A DNA stretch of 33,747 bases, taken from assembly GCA_021828405.1 (NCBI GenBank), contig JAKARZ010000022.1:1-33747 (forward strand). The letters run 5' to 3'. The position numbers and the translations under genes were made by a program. The notes beneath the pieces were generated by a model, which worked only from the letters and a program-made list of their open reading frames with translations, was not told the origin of the DNA and ran no database searches. Below are positions 17,659 to 25,609 of the stretch, piece after piece. This stretch comes from Bacillota bacterium (GTDB lineage: Bacteria > Bacillota_E > Sulfobacillia > Sulfobacillales > JAIMBI01). How positions within the stretch are numbered: position 1 is the stretch's first letter; every line of letters starts with the position of its first letter.

Positions 17659-18152
17659 GCGCCGTCCGCAGCGTGGTCACCGGCGTGATGGCGCTGTTGC
17701 TGGCCGTGGCCGTGATGTCGGGCTTGTCGCTGGCGACGTCAGCGGCCGTCAGTCGAATCTCGCCACCTGTGGACCTGGGGCCAGCGCCGGCTACGCCGTC
17801 CGGGCGCTTCTGGGAGCGCCCGACGACCGCGAGTGTTGCGCCGGGCGCGGTGGCCCAGGTGGCGCGCCGCCGCGCGCGGCAGCTCCGGCAGGCTATGCCG
17901 AGTCCGGGAGCGGTGCCCACCTCCTTGGTGGCGCCGGTGGGGAGGGCGGCCGACCCCAACATCTCGCTGGGTGCGGCCCTGTTTCAGGTCCCGCGCGTGG
18001 CCGAGGCCACGGGCCTTAGCCCCGCATACCTGCGCGGACTGGTGTTGCTGGGCGCTGCCCGCGGCCTGTTCAATCTCGCCGGGCCGCGCTACGTCAACGT
18101 GGTATGGTTGGACCACCAGGTTGACGCCGCTGTGGGGCCGTCTCACCGATAA
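17655..18152 (+). CDS. Reduced KdpC paralogue (KdpC2)
   Basis: 165 residues, one N-terminal membrane helix and a shortened outer domain. KdpC traces: GRFWERPT (cf. FFWSRPS), DPNISLGAALFQVPRVAEATGLS (cf. the LDPDIT...QVPRVA element) and the final RYVNVVWLD (cf. HVNVLRLN). The middle part with YGPTNP and the SSDSGL stretch is missing or replaced by an Arg-rich segment. GTG overlaps the kdpB2 TGA, so the whole kdpF-A2-B2-C2 set is stop/start coupled. The open frame begins earlier (17550), but that part is a shadow of kdpB2. It ends at a hairpin. Confidence 0.8.
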   Translation: MSAVRSVVTGVMALLLAVAVMSGLSLATSAAVSRISPPVDLGPAPATPSGRFWERPTTASVAPGAVAQVARRRARQLRQAMPSPGAVPTSLVAPVGRAADPNISLGAALFQVPRVAEATGLSPAYLRGLVLLGAARGLFNLAGPRYVNVVWLDHQVDAAVGPSHR

Positions 18153-18182
18153 GGTCGGGGTGGCACCGGTGGCCGCGACCTT
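18151..18182 (+). terminator. Hairpin at the end of the kdp operon
   Basis: AAGGTCG (18151-18157) pairs with CGACCTT (18176-18182). The left arm begins inside the kdpC2 stop codon. Only three T follow, so it is a weak or U-poor terminator, but the position fits. Confidence 0.45.
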
Positions 18183-18749
18183 TGGCAGACTGCACGGCGC
18201 GGGGAGTTTGTCCGGCTTTGGCGGGCCGACACCACAACGCCCGAGGCCACTCGTCACGGGGGTCGCCCATGCCGCCGGCCGTCGGGGTGTATTTCCTGGA
18301 CCGCGGGACGTGGACGCCGCCTGGTTGCGGTCACCCTGGGGAGAGCAGTCCGTGACTTCTCCGCCGCGTCGCGCCGCAAGCACCTCCGGCCACCTTTGGT
18401 GGCGAATCGGCGGTGGGCGCCGAAGCTGAGCCCGGGAGGAGCGGCCACCATCGCCGCGGCGCGCTTGGGGGGCTGAAGATTCGCCAGAGCCGGGTCCCCG
18501 GGGACGTTGATGGATGGGGGGTTGGGATAAGGGCGGGCAGCGGCCCACTTGGCACCGGTGGTGTTCTCGCCGAGGGCTGGGTGCGCGCGAGCCCCTGCCG
18601 GGTTCCGCCTGCGCCCACCCTTTGTCCGCCGGAGAGAAACGGGCCGCACGCCCTGTGCCGCAGTCACGCTGAAGGGCACCCTCTCGCCGACTTGGCTGCT
18701 TCCGCTTCGCGTCGAACGTTGCCGACCAGCAGGGGAAGGGACCGCGAAC
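18183..18749. other. 567 bases without a recognisable gene between two convergent operons
   Basis: The open frames here on either strand are Pro/Arg/Ala-rich and have no motif or ribosome site. Two short stretches recall the T-box core GGGTGG, but no full T-box architecture or downstream gene exists. It is probably a 3' region of both flanking operons, possibly with eroded sequence. Confidence 0.4.
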
Positions 18750-20390
18750 TTAGTGGCCGCGGAAGGCTTCGGCCAGCCACCACGACGGTTCGCCGCGGGT
18801 CACTTTGGCGTCGACGACCATCGGGCGGTCCTGCGGGCCAGCCAGCCAAGCGGCAACGGGTGACAGGTCGGCCGGGGCGCGGACGGTGACTCCGGCGCAG
18901 CCAAAGCCGCGAGCGATTTCGGCGATGTTTGCGGGCGGGAACGTGACGTGCTCGAGGGGATGGCCCCCGGGGCCGAAGTGGTGGACCTCCGCGCCGTAAG
19001 CTTCGTCGTCGTAAACCACCACCAGCAGCCCAAGTCCGAGGCGGACCGCGGTCTCGAGGTCCGCGATGCCCATCAGGGTGCCGCCGTCGCCGAGTGCAGC
19101 CACCGTGAGCCGATCCGGGCGGGCGACCGCGGCACCTATGGCTGTTGCCAGCCCTAGGCCCACAGCCTGAAATGCCTGGGTGAAGACGAAGCCATTGGCG
19201 TCGGGTACCTCCAAAAACATGGTCGGATATCCCATGAAGTTACCCGAATCGACCGCGACCGTTCGTGCGTCCGGCAGCAGGCGGTCGAGGGCAATGGACA
19301 GGGTGCGGGGGTCGATCCTGCCATCTTCCGAGTGTTCGTCATAGGGAACGTCCTGCCAGCGGCCGGCCCGAGCGAGGCGCTCGGCGACCGCATCGGAGCG
19401 GTAGCCTCGGACCGGTCTGGCGCCGCGGCGGTCCAGTTCCCGCTGGACCGCCCTGGCTGCTGCCGCTGTGTCACCCACGATTCCCAGGTTGACGCGGTAG
19501 TGCGCGCCGAGCGCGTCTGGGTCGCTGTCGACTTGGGCGATGGTGGTCCCGTCGCCGACCAGAGCGCCGCGGCGAAGCGTCCATCCGTTAAGTGCGCCTC
19601 CCCAGCCGACCAGCAGATCCGCCCCACGGATGAGGTCGGCCGCGGCCGGGGTGGCGAAACCGCCGCTCACGTCGAGATTGAACGCCACACCCCGAAACAG
19701 CCCGCGCGCGACGGCGGAGGTCGCGAGGAGCGCTCCAACCCGCTCGGACAACTGCACCAGCTCGTCTCTCGCTGAGCGGGCCCCTCGGCCCGCGAGGAAG
19801 ACCGGCCGGCGTGCGGCCAGCAGGGCATCGGTCAACTCCGCGATCGCGTCCGGCAAGGGCTCGGAGAGGGGCACGTTCGGAGCGGCGGGCAGCGTGAACG
19901 GTGCAGCCGGCTCGGCCTGCACCTCGAGCGGCAGGGTTAGGATCACCGTCCGGCGATCGCCGCAGGCGGTGTGGTAGGCGCGGGCGAGGTCGGTGGCGGC
20001 CGTGGCCGCGGAACGGACGCGAACTACGCTTGCGCCCACGGCCTGTGCCAGGGCAGTTTCGTCGAGGTAGAAGTTGGACCGTGGGTTGGTCACCGTGGGT
20101 GCGAGCACCAACAAGGGGGTGCGGCTCTTTGCCGCCTCGGTGATCCCGGTGAGCGCGTTAGTCAATCCCGGCCCTTGGTGCACCGAGAGCACCCCGAGCT
20201 TCCCGCTCACCCGGGCGTAGGCGTCAGCCATCACGGCTGCGCCGCCCTCATGCCGGGCCGCGATAAATTTCGCGCCGCCTTCGGTAAGCGCATTGGTGAG
20301 GTGGAAATTGCCACTTCCTACGAGGCCGAACACGGTGCGGACACCCGCGTGCGCCAGCGCGGTACCGACCGCGCTGGCGACGGTGGTCAT
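18750..20390 (-). CDS. TPP-dependent enzyme of the acetolactate synthase-like family
   Basis: 546 residues in the three-domain thiamine diphosphate layout. The N-terminal PYR domain has FGLVGSGN and the activating Glu in AARHEGGAAVMADAYAR, then VHQGPGLTNALTG. The central domain (about 190-320) has FLAGRGA and GADLLVGWGGALNG. The C-terminal PP domain has ALGDGG, with YDDEAYG where many members have N-x-x-YG. It probably decarboxylates or ligates a 2-oxo acid; the substrate cannot be read from sequence. The ATG at 20390 overlaps the stop of the cyclase gene (ATGA), so the two are coupled. Upstream in-frame codons overlap the cyclase gene and are not used. It could be a decarboxylase acting on the ring-opened product of the partner. 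Confidence 0.88.
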   Translation of the reverse strand: MTTVASAVGTALAHAGVRTVFGLVGSGNFHLTNALTEGGAKFIAARHEGGAAVMADAYARVSGKLGVLSVHQGPGLTNALTGITEAAKSRTPLLVLAPTVTNPRSNFYLDETALAQAVGASVVRVRSAATAATDLARAYHTACGDRRTVILTLPLEVQAEPAAPFTLPAAPNVPLSEPLPDAIAELTDALLAARRPVFLAGRGARSARDELVQLSERVGALLATSAVARGLFRGVAFNLDVSGGFATPAAADLIRGADLLVGWGGALNGWTLRRGALVGDGTTIAQVDSDPDALGAHYRVNLGIVGDTAAAARAVQRELDRRGARPVRGYRSDAVAERLARAGRWQDVPYDEHSEDGRIDPRTLSIALDRLLPDARTVAVDSGNFMGYPTMFLEVPDANGFVFTQAFQAVGLGLATAIGAAVARPDRLTVAALGDGGTLMGIADLETAVRLGLGLLVVVYDDEAYGAEVHHFGPGGHPLEHVTFPPANIAEIARGFGCAGVTVRAPADLSPVAAWLAGPQDRPMVVDAKVTRGEPSWWLAEAFRGH

Positions 20391-21157
20391 TTTTCGACCA
20401 GCGCCAGCACCCGCGCCGGCGATCCAGAACCTGTGACGATCGGCAGCGGCGCGGCGATGACCACCGCCCCGGTGACGGGCAGCCGATCGAGGTTGCGGAG
20501 CTGGGTGAGGCCGCACTTGCCCGCGCCGAGCACCGCCGCGTGGCACGGAAAAGCGGGTGTGAATCCGAACGCCTGGCCCGCGTCCGTGCCCACGGTCTCC
20601 ACTCCGACGCCCAAGAGATCGGTCGCGGCCAGGTACGTGGCGGCTTCGGGTGTCATGCCCGGCGTGTGTGAACCCTGGTCGTCGGCGTTGGCGTATCGTG
20701 TGGGGTCTTCTCCCCGCGCGGACCAGCCGGTGCGGAACAAGAGCCAGCCGTCCTTCGGCAGGAGCCCGTGGTGTTGTTGCCAGTCTTCCAGGTCCTTGAC
20801 GTCGAGCAGGTAGTCAGGGTTCGCCGTGGCCTCGGCGACCCGGTCGATGACGACGGCGGGGCCGATCAGGCGGCGCGGCGGGATCTGGGACACATCCACG
20901 CGGTCTTTGCCGGTCACCCAGTGGTTCGGCGCGTCCAGGTGCGTGCCGGTGTGCTCGCCGGTGCTGAAGTTGTTCCAGTACCAGGCGGGGCCGCGGTCGT
21001 CATACCGACTGATTTCTTCGAGCTGGAACGGCCGCGTCTGACCCCATTCGGGCGGCAACTGCAGGATGGGAGTCGCCGAGTGCAACGGGGACGTGAGGTC
21101 GATGACCTCGATTGATCCATCGATGATCCGCGCTGCCAGCGTAGCGACATTATTCAT
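20387..21157 (-). CDS. Cyclase-family metal-dependent hydrolase
   Basis: 256 residues of the cyclase/kynurenine formamidase-like family (PF04199). The metal-binding signature H-T-G-T-H-L-D-A-P lies at residues 69-77, followed by NHW. Later LLFRTGW, GMTPEAATYLA, LGVGVETVGTDAG and CHAAVLGAG match the conserved core. Members hydrolyse cyclic amides or N-formyl groups (isatin hydrolase, kynurenine formamidase). ATG 21157 gives the family N terminus (IDLTSPL); a longer frame to 21214 is unlikely. It is the first gene of a two-gene operon with the TPP enzyme. No clear ribosome site, so the start is moderately certain. Confidence 0.88.
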   Translation of the reverse strand: MNNVATLAARIIDGSIEVIDLTSPLHSATPILQLPPEWGQTRPFQLEEISRYDDRGPAWYWNNFSTGEHTGTHLDAPNHWVTGKDRVDVSQIPPRRLIGPAVVIDRVAEATANPDYLLDVKDLEDWQQHHGLLPKDGWLLFRTGWSARGEDPTRYANADDQGSHTPGMTPEAATYLAATDLLGVGVETVGTDAGQAFGFTPAFPCHAAVLGAGKCGLTQLRNLDRLPVTGAVVIAAPLPIVTGSGSPARVLALVEK

Positions 21158-21371
21158 AGTCGGCACTATAGCGGGACGACCGCGTGCCGTCAACGGCCTC
21201 CGGGCTCTATGCACGGTAACGTCAAAGTGGTAGTCGATTTGGGGGTGGCCGTGAGGACGTAAAGCGGTGGACGCAGTGAGGAGAAGCCGCCGAGGGCGGG
21301 CCCCGCCGCGTGGGACGGACGTGAGGCCGCCGGTCGGCCGTCGGGCGACCGGTATGGTTGGGGCCGACGGG

Positions 21372-22600
21372 TTAGGCGTCGAGGAACGCGGTCGCCACGT
21401 GGTCCGGTCGGCGATTGAGATAGTTCACCGCCCGTTGGAGATTGGGGACGCCAACCGATGGAGGAAACTCAGCGCCGTATTGCGTCCGCGGGCCGTGCCC
21501 CGTCCGCGGGCCGTGCCCCGTCCGCATTTGCGACCGGTCTGCGTCGTAGATCCCATCGCGTTCCGCGTGCAGAATTTCGATGCGCCCGTGACCCCGGACT
21601 CACGCCCCGATTTGCGCGGCCGTGGCCTGCTCGGGCGGGAGATCGGTGAGGCCAAACACCACTTCCGTGCGGGGGTGGGAGCTGTCCAGCGCGGTCACCT
21701 GGCGGTCAATCCGAAACACGGGGCCCATATGCGGCCAGGCGAGATCGTCATTGAGTACCGTCGTCGTGCGCACCGTCCGCCGTTCGATCCGGCCGTGGCC
21801 CCGATCGACCGTTTGGGCCGGAGGGGGAAAAGTCGGCGAGCTCGAGCGCCGCGCACGCCGCCTGGATGCTCGGTTGGTTCCCTGTCACCTCCCTTACATC
21901 ATGCGCGTGTTTCTCCTGGACGAGGAACGTGGCGGTTGCGGTTGGCGTATGGAGCGCGTCGGTGGGGACGATGTGCCCGGTAATGTCCAGCGGCGCCAAC
22001 AAGTCGCGCAGTCGGGGGATCTCATGGGTTTTGACCTCCCCCGCGACCTGGCGCAGCCCCTGGCCGGTGCGCGGGGACTGCACGGGGCGCGTCCGCGCCC
22101 CATGCACCGAGCCCCGCAGGCTTTGCCCGTCGATCGCGCGGGCCTCGCCCGGGCCGCGGGGATCGGTGTCCAACCAGGCGCTGACCGTGGCATCGACAGC
22201 GTCGGGATCGACCTGCTGCAAGACGCGGCGCAGCGTGGGTTCGCTCGGCACCTGATAGGTGTTGCCCCAACGCGGACACCCGAACCGGCGGCGCCAGTCC
22301 AATTCAAGGTGGTCAGGTCGAGCATCGTCGGGGTGCCTCCCATCAAGGCGGGCGTGAGGAATAGGGCCCGGAGCGGCGCGGCCCCGTCCGGGCTCAGGGG
22401 GCGGACCCAGATCTGTTGGGGCTGGTCGTGGCGGACATAGTGTCGATGCTGGCCCGCGAAGCCGCACGTCCGCCCCACGTCCGTGCACCCCGCCGCCCGA
22501 TGGCTGGTCCCGGCGTACCGGCTGGGGTCGACGAACGTTTCCGCCACCAGGACCGGGTGTCCGTAGACTGCGGTCCAGTCCGCGCGGAGGCCGGGTGTTT
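21372..22600 (-). pseudogene. Broken transposase: DUF4338 (DruA-like) C-terminus fused to an ISAs1-type DDE domain
   Basis: Minus-strand homology is spread over different frames, with at least one in-frame stop. N-terminal part: YGHPVLVAETFVDPSRYAGTSHRA, as in the C-terminal region of DUF4338 proteins, which are also present in some transposases. Next comes an ISAs1/H-repeat transposase pattern: SEPTLRRVLQQVDPDAVD, AIDGQSLRG, VKTHEIPRLRDLLAPLDI, PTDALHTPTAT, VTGNQPSIQAA. In a further stretch come VFGLTDLPPEQATAAQIGA, a stop, then VRGHGRIEILHAERDG, DRSQMRTG and LNRRPDHVATAFLDA before a final TAA. The catalytic HW-x-IE-type region is altered. No terminal inverted repeats were identified, so the IS boundaries are unknown. 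Confidence 0.8.
21484..21519. repeat. 18-base tandem repeat inside the transposase remnant
   Basis: An 18-base unit beginning GTCCGCGGGCC is present twice in tandem (21484-21501, 21502-21519), followed by the first six bases of a third copy. It is in frame and duplicates RTGHGP in the C-terminal RTG-x-GP motif of the ISAs1-type transposase, so it is probably replication slippage in a decaying gene. Confidence 0.8.
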
Positions 22601-23001
22601 TGGGCGAAAGTGCAGCCTGTGTCTCTTCTTGATGGCTCCTTCAGGAGCTCAGCGCACCACATCGGCTCACCGCGGGCAAGCCTATGCGGCCGTTTGACGC
22701 CTCCCGCGCCCCGCTGCGGTCAGCGAATGGGGGACAATCAAGGGGACCCCGCTGTCGGGCCTGGTGTCATCGCCAGGAACACGTGTTGAAGAGAGCCGTC
22801 CGCCGGGAGGAGGCGGCTACGCAGGGAGTACCGGCGTATCCGGGGAGGTTACGCTTCCGTGGGACCTTCCCATTCGGTGTGCCGATGCCACCTGAACCTT
22901 TCCACCGCTAACGCCGGCGGTCAGGACCACCTTTTCGTTCCTGGTGATGGCCTGCAGGACCATCGAGAATGGCTATCGTCCCCAGTGGCGGAGGCAGTGA
23001 C
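22601..23001. other. 400 bases with no supported gene
   Basis: It lies between the transposase remnant and the nucleotidyltransferase gene. Short frames on both strands lack motifs and ribosome sites. It may include the lost N-terminal portion of the transposase and the IS end, but no recognisable residue pattern remains. Confidence 0.4.
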
Positions 23002-23625
23002 TTACAAGCGGGGTCCACCCGGGGAGCGAGATCGCCGCGGATCCGGCAACCCGACCTGTTCGCGCACACGACGCGGCATGAGCGGGGCCAAAGCCGTCCA
23101 GGCTTGGCGCAACCGGGCCACTTGGGTCGGTGACAAACCATAGTCCTGCGGCAGAGCGGCCCAACGGTTCCGATCCACTAGCGGCAGCAATCCGCGAATG
23201 TCGGCCAAATCTTTTTCCCCATGAATTGACGTCCGCCGGTCGATCCACGCGCCAAGCTTGAGAGCCACCAGCGCCTCGACGGGCGGCACCGTAAAGCCCT
23301 GGACCGACGTCGTGAGCGTCAGCAACCGCTCCGGCGGCACCGCCAGCGTCGTGGAATAGTGCTCCACATAGATGTCCAAATCAAAGCCATCGAAGGGCAC
23401 CTCGTACTTGCGCAGACGGTCATTCTTAACTAACCCATACTGCGCCCGCAGCGTGCCCAGTGTGGGATAGTCGACAATCACATCGATGTCTCGCGATTTC
23501 GGCCCCTGCGTATAGCACCAGCTCGCCCAGCCTCCAATGAGGGTGAAGGGAAACTCTCCCCGCAACCGCTGGAGCAACTTCCAGCTCCGCTCCGTGACCT
23601 CGGGGTGGTAAAACTCCTGGCTCAT
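23002..23625 (-). CDS. Nucleotidyltransferase, AbiEii/MNT-like toxin candidate
   Basis: 207 residues. The nucleotidyltransferase core is LIGGWASWCYTQGPKSRDIDVIVD: a Gly-rich turn, then the S-R-D-I-D metal-binding Asp pair. VEALVALKLGAW and GEKDLADIRGLL follow, as in AbiEii and related toxins that transfer nucleotides to RNA. AbiEii proteins are usually longer (near 300), so this is a compact form. The ATG at 23625 overlaps the stop of the preceding gene (ATGA), the usual AbiE order of antitoxin first. The gene ends in an Arg/Pro-rich tail. Role as a type IV toxin or anti-phage module is inference. Confidence 0.7.
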   Translation of the reverse strand: MSQEFYHPEVTERSWKLLQRLRGEFPFTLIGGWASWCYTQGPKSRDIDVIVDYPTLGTLRAQYGLVKNDRLRKYEVPFDGFDLDIYVEHYSTTLAVPPERLLTLTTSVQGFTVPPVEALVALKLGAWIDRRTSIHGEKDLADIRGLLPLVDRNRWAALPQDYGLSPTQVARLRQAWTALAPLMPRRVREQVGLPDPRRSRSPGGPRL

Positions 23626-24227
23626 CGGGCGCACTGCCTTTCCACGGTCTGCATGTAGGGTACGGTCCACCATGCCGGGGATTGCCAGAGATCCACCCAC
23701 ACCTGCGCCCACGGCAGCGGGTCGAGCGGAAGCCAGGGGTCCGGCGCCAGTCCCCGTAAATTGATGAGATGCCGCCGGGTCACGGGCCAGCGATATCCTG
23801 CGAAGCGCTGCTCGATCGCGGCCCACGTATCCGGGGTCGCATACACCCACACCTCACTGGCATCGGCTGGCGTGTGACCGAGCCGCAGTCGGACCGCCGA
23901 GGCCCCGGTGAACGTGGCCGTGGGCACCATGAGCCCTTCGATTTCCGCGGGAGACAGACGCAAGGCAAGAGTCCCGATCCACGCCGGTCGGTGAAAGGTG
24001 GCCCACGCAATACGGCCTACGTGGCGGTTGACCACGTGAAACACCGACCCGTCCGGTCGCAGCGCGCCGGCGCGGACCAGGCCGCCCAACGCGACGCGAA
24101 TCACCTGGGGGGACCGATCCAACGCATGCGCCGCGTCCGCCACGCTAAACACGGGCGCGGCCTGCGTCAGGGCCCACCGCCAGACCCACTCCCGGCGCAA
24201 CGCCATCCCCGGGGCGCGGGACATCAT
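23622..24227 (-). CDS. AbiEi-like winged-helix antitoxin candidate
   Basis: 201 residues. An N-terminal winged-helix region (VFSVADAAHALDRSPQVIRVALGGLVRAGALR, in two halves) is followed by a region with TFTGASAVRLRLGHTPADASEVWVY-type strands, resembling the AbiEi antitoxin layout (wHTH plus C-terminal domain). Such proteins repress their own operon and neutralise AbiEii in trans. Start: AAGGGGG lies 9 bases before a double ATG at 24227/24224, better than the longer frame. Coupled to the nucleotidyltransferase by ATGA. Family assignment is by architecture rather than by a diagnostic motif. Confidence 0.55.
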   Translation of the reverse strand: MMSRAPGMALRREWVWRWALTQAAPVFSVADAAHALDRSPQVIRVALGGLVRAGALRPDGSVFHVVNRHVGRIAWATFHRPAWIGTLALRLSPAEIEGLMVPTATFTGASAVRLRLGHTPADASEVWVYATPDTWAAIEQRFAGYRWPVTRRHLINLRGLAPDPWLPLDPLPWAQVWVDLWQSPAWWTVPYMQTVERQCAR

Positions 24228-24420
24228 CACGGATCGCCCCCTTATGACGTCTAGGGTAGCGCAGTCGAGCGCGGGACTGAAGACACCGAGGCGAGCGGTC
24301 CTGTGCGCCGCGGTCATGAGTCCCGCGCTGATGCCGAGGGGGTGGTGCCGGTGATCACCGGCGGGATGGCGCCCCCGTTGCGCTCAGCATCGCCATGGTG
24401 TCATGCACCGGGCGGGCGCA

Positions 24421-24472
24421 TCAGGAAGGGGCCGTGGATCATGGGGGCGGCGGGCGTCACGCCAGATCCGGA
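24421..24472. repeat. Imperfect direct repeat, copy A
   Basis: About 52 bases beginning TCAGGAAGGG and ending GATCCGGA, closely matched by a copy at 25635-25690. On the minus strand both encode the tail of a DUF1848-like protein (D-A-R-R-P-x-D-P). The two copies flank the Fic remnant. Confidence 0.75.
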
Positions 24473-24498
24473 CACCGAGACGGCCACCGGCGGAACGG

Positions 24499-25435
24499 TT
24501 AGAGGCGGGTCTGGGGGCCGGATGTCTTCGGCCAGGTGGCCGGCACTGCGGCGTGTTGGGTGACCAGGTGAAGCCAACGGTCCAACATGATCTCGGTCGC
24601 CGTCGCCGTGGCGGTGATGAAGGGGACGGGATCGCGGTGGACATGGGCCGCCTCCAACGCGCTCGGGTAGGCTCGGCGAGCGGTTAGGGCGTACAACGCA
24701 GGTGATAATCACTTTTGAGAAGGAGAGCGTTGACCACCAGGCGGCACGTCCGACCGTTCCCATCGGGGAAGGGACGGATCCCCGCGAGGTCAATGTGGGC
24801 GTGGGCCGCAAAGGCCACCGGGTCCTGATCTCCAGGGTCGTGCGTGTACGAGGTCCCCGATGCGGCCATGAGATCCGGAACCCTTGACGGGTTGGGGGGA
24901 ACCCGGCGGGACCCTCGAATGTCGACGGGGATCCGGCGATAAAACCCGGCGTCATTCCCAAGGACCCTTGCATGAGTCGCCGGTGAAGCTCTAGGACCGT
25001 GCCTGCGGTGAGGGGCACCCCCTGGGCGGTGGACTGACGCAAACAGAGCCACGCGGCGTGGGCATTGACCACTTCCAGGTGCTCCTGCAGGGACTGTCCC
25101 GGAATGGTCGTCCCCAATTCGAGACCCTCTTGGGCTTCGTGCAGCGTCCGGGTGTTCCTTTCCAACGCAGTGGTGGCATGGGCGTGCCGCAGGCCGTAGT
25201 CACTGAACAGCGAATCGAGACTGGCTTGGGGGAGGGCAGACGCCTGCCGACGTGGGTCCCGCTTCGCGGCGAGGCGGGCCAGGAGACCGTCCGCCGTCTC
25301 GTCGGGGATGGTGTTCGCCCTCCTGGAATTGGTGCTGTTGACAGCGTTAAGATACAAGAGCTTCCTGGCATTGTTGGCGACGGCGGGGAACCGCTTAAGA
25401 TCCGACGCGGCAAAGCCCGCGGCTTTAGGGGCCAT
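24499..25435 (-). pseudogene. Fic-domain AMP-transferase gene, frameshifted, catalytic His replaced by Arg
   Basis: Fic homology is split over three frames. Part 1 (about 25435-24980): an N-terminal region with FSDYGLRHAHATTALERNTRTL, which corresponds to the (S/T)-x-x-x-E-(G/N) inhibitory helix followed by the NT-x-TL-x-E element. Part 2 (about 24980-24685): GFYRRIPVDIRG and IRPFPDGNGRTCRL, the Fic motif HPF-x-DGNGR. The motif His is CGT (Arg) here, one transition from CAT. Part 3 (about 24690-24499): YPSALEAAHVHRDPVPFI, as in the usual C-terminal helix. The two frameshifts and the loss of the catalytic His agree that AMPylation is gone. Confidence 0.8.
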
Positions 25436-25609
25436 GACGAAGTTGGAGAGGACCGCGCCGACAAGCGGACCGCCCGGGTTGGTGTCCGCCGCACCAGCGC
25501 CGTCCTGCTAGCGCGGTGTCGGTCGGCCATGGAACCCTGGATAAACTCGCCCGTGTCGCGCAGAACCGCGATTGTGTGGGTTGAGGGGGCGAAGGGGGAG
25601 TGGCCACAA

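Noticed and set aside
18153..18182. GGGTGGCACCGG resembling a T-box core after kdpC2, and a similar AAAGGGTGG stretch on the minus strand near 18620
   Set aside because: No specifier stem, no full T-box core (GGGTGGNACCGCG is interrupted) and no downstream aminoacyl-tRNA synthetase or amino-acid gene. The first stretch is better explained as part of the hairpin at the end of kdpC2.
21484..21525. Tandem 18-base units as a CRISPR or minisatellite
   Set aside because: Only 2.3 copies without spacers, in frame inside a transposase remnant; slippage explains it.
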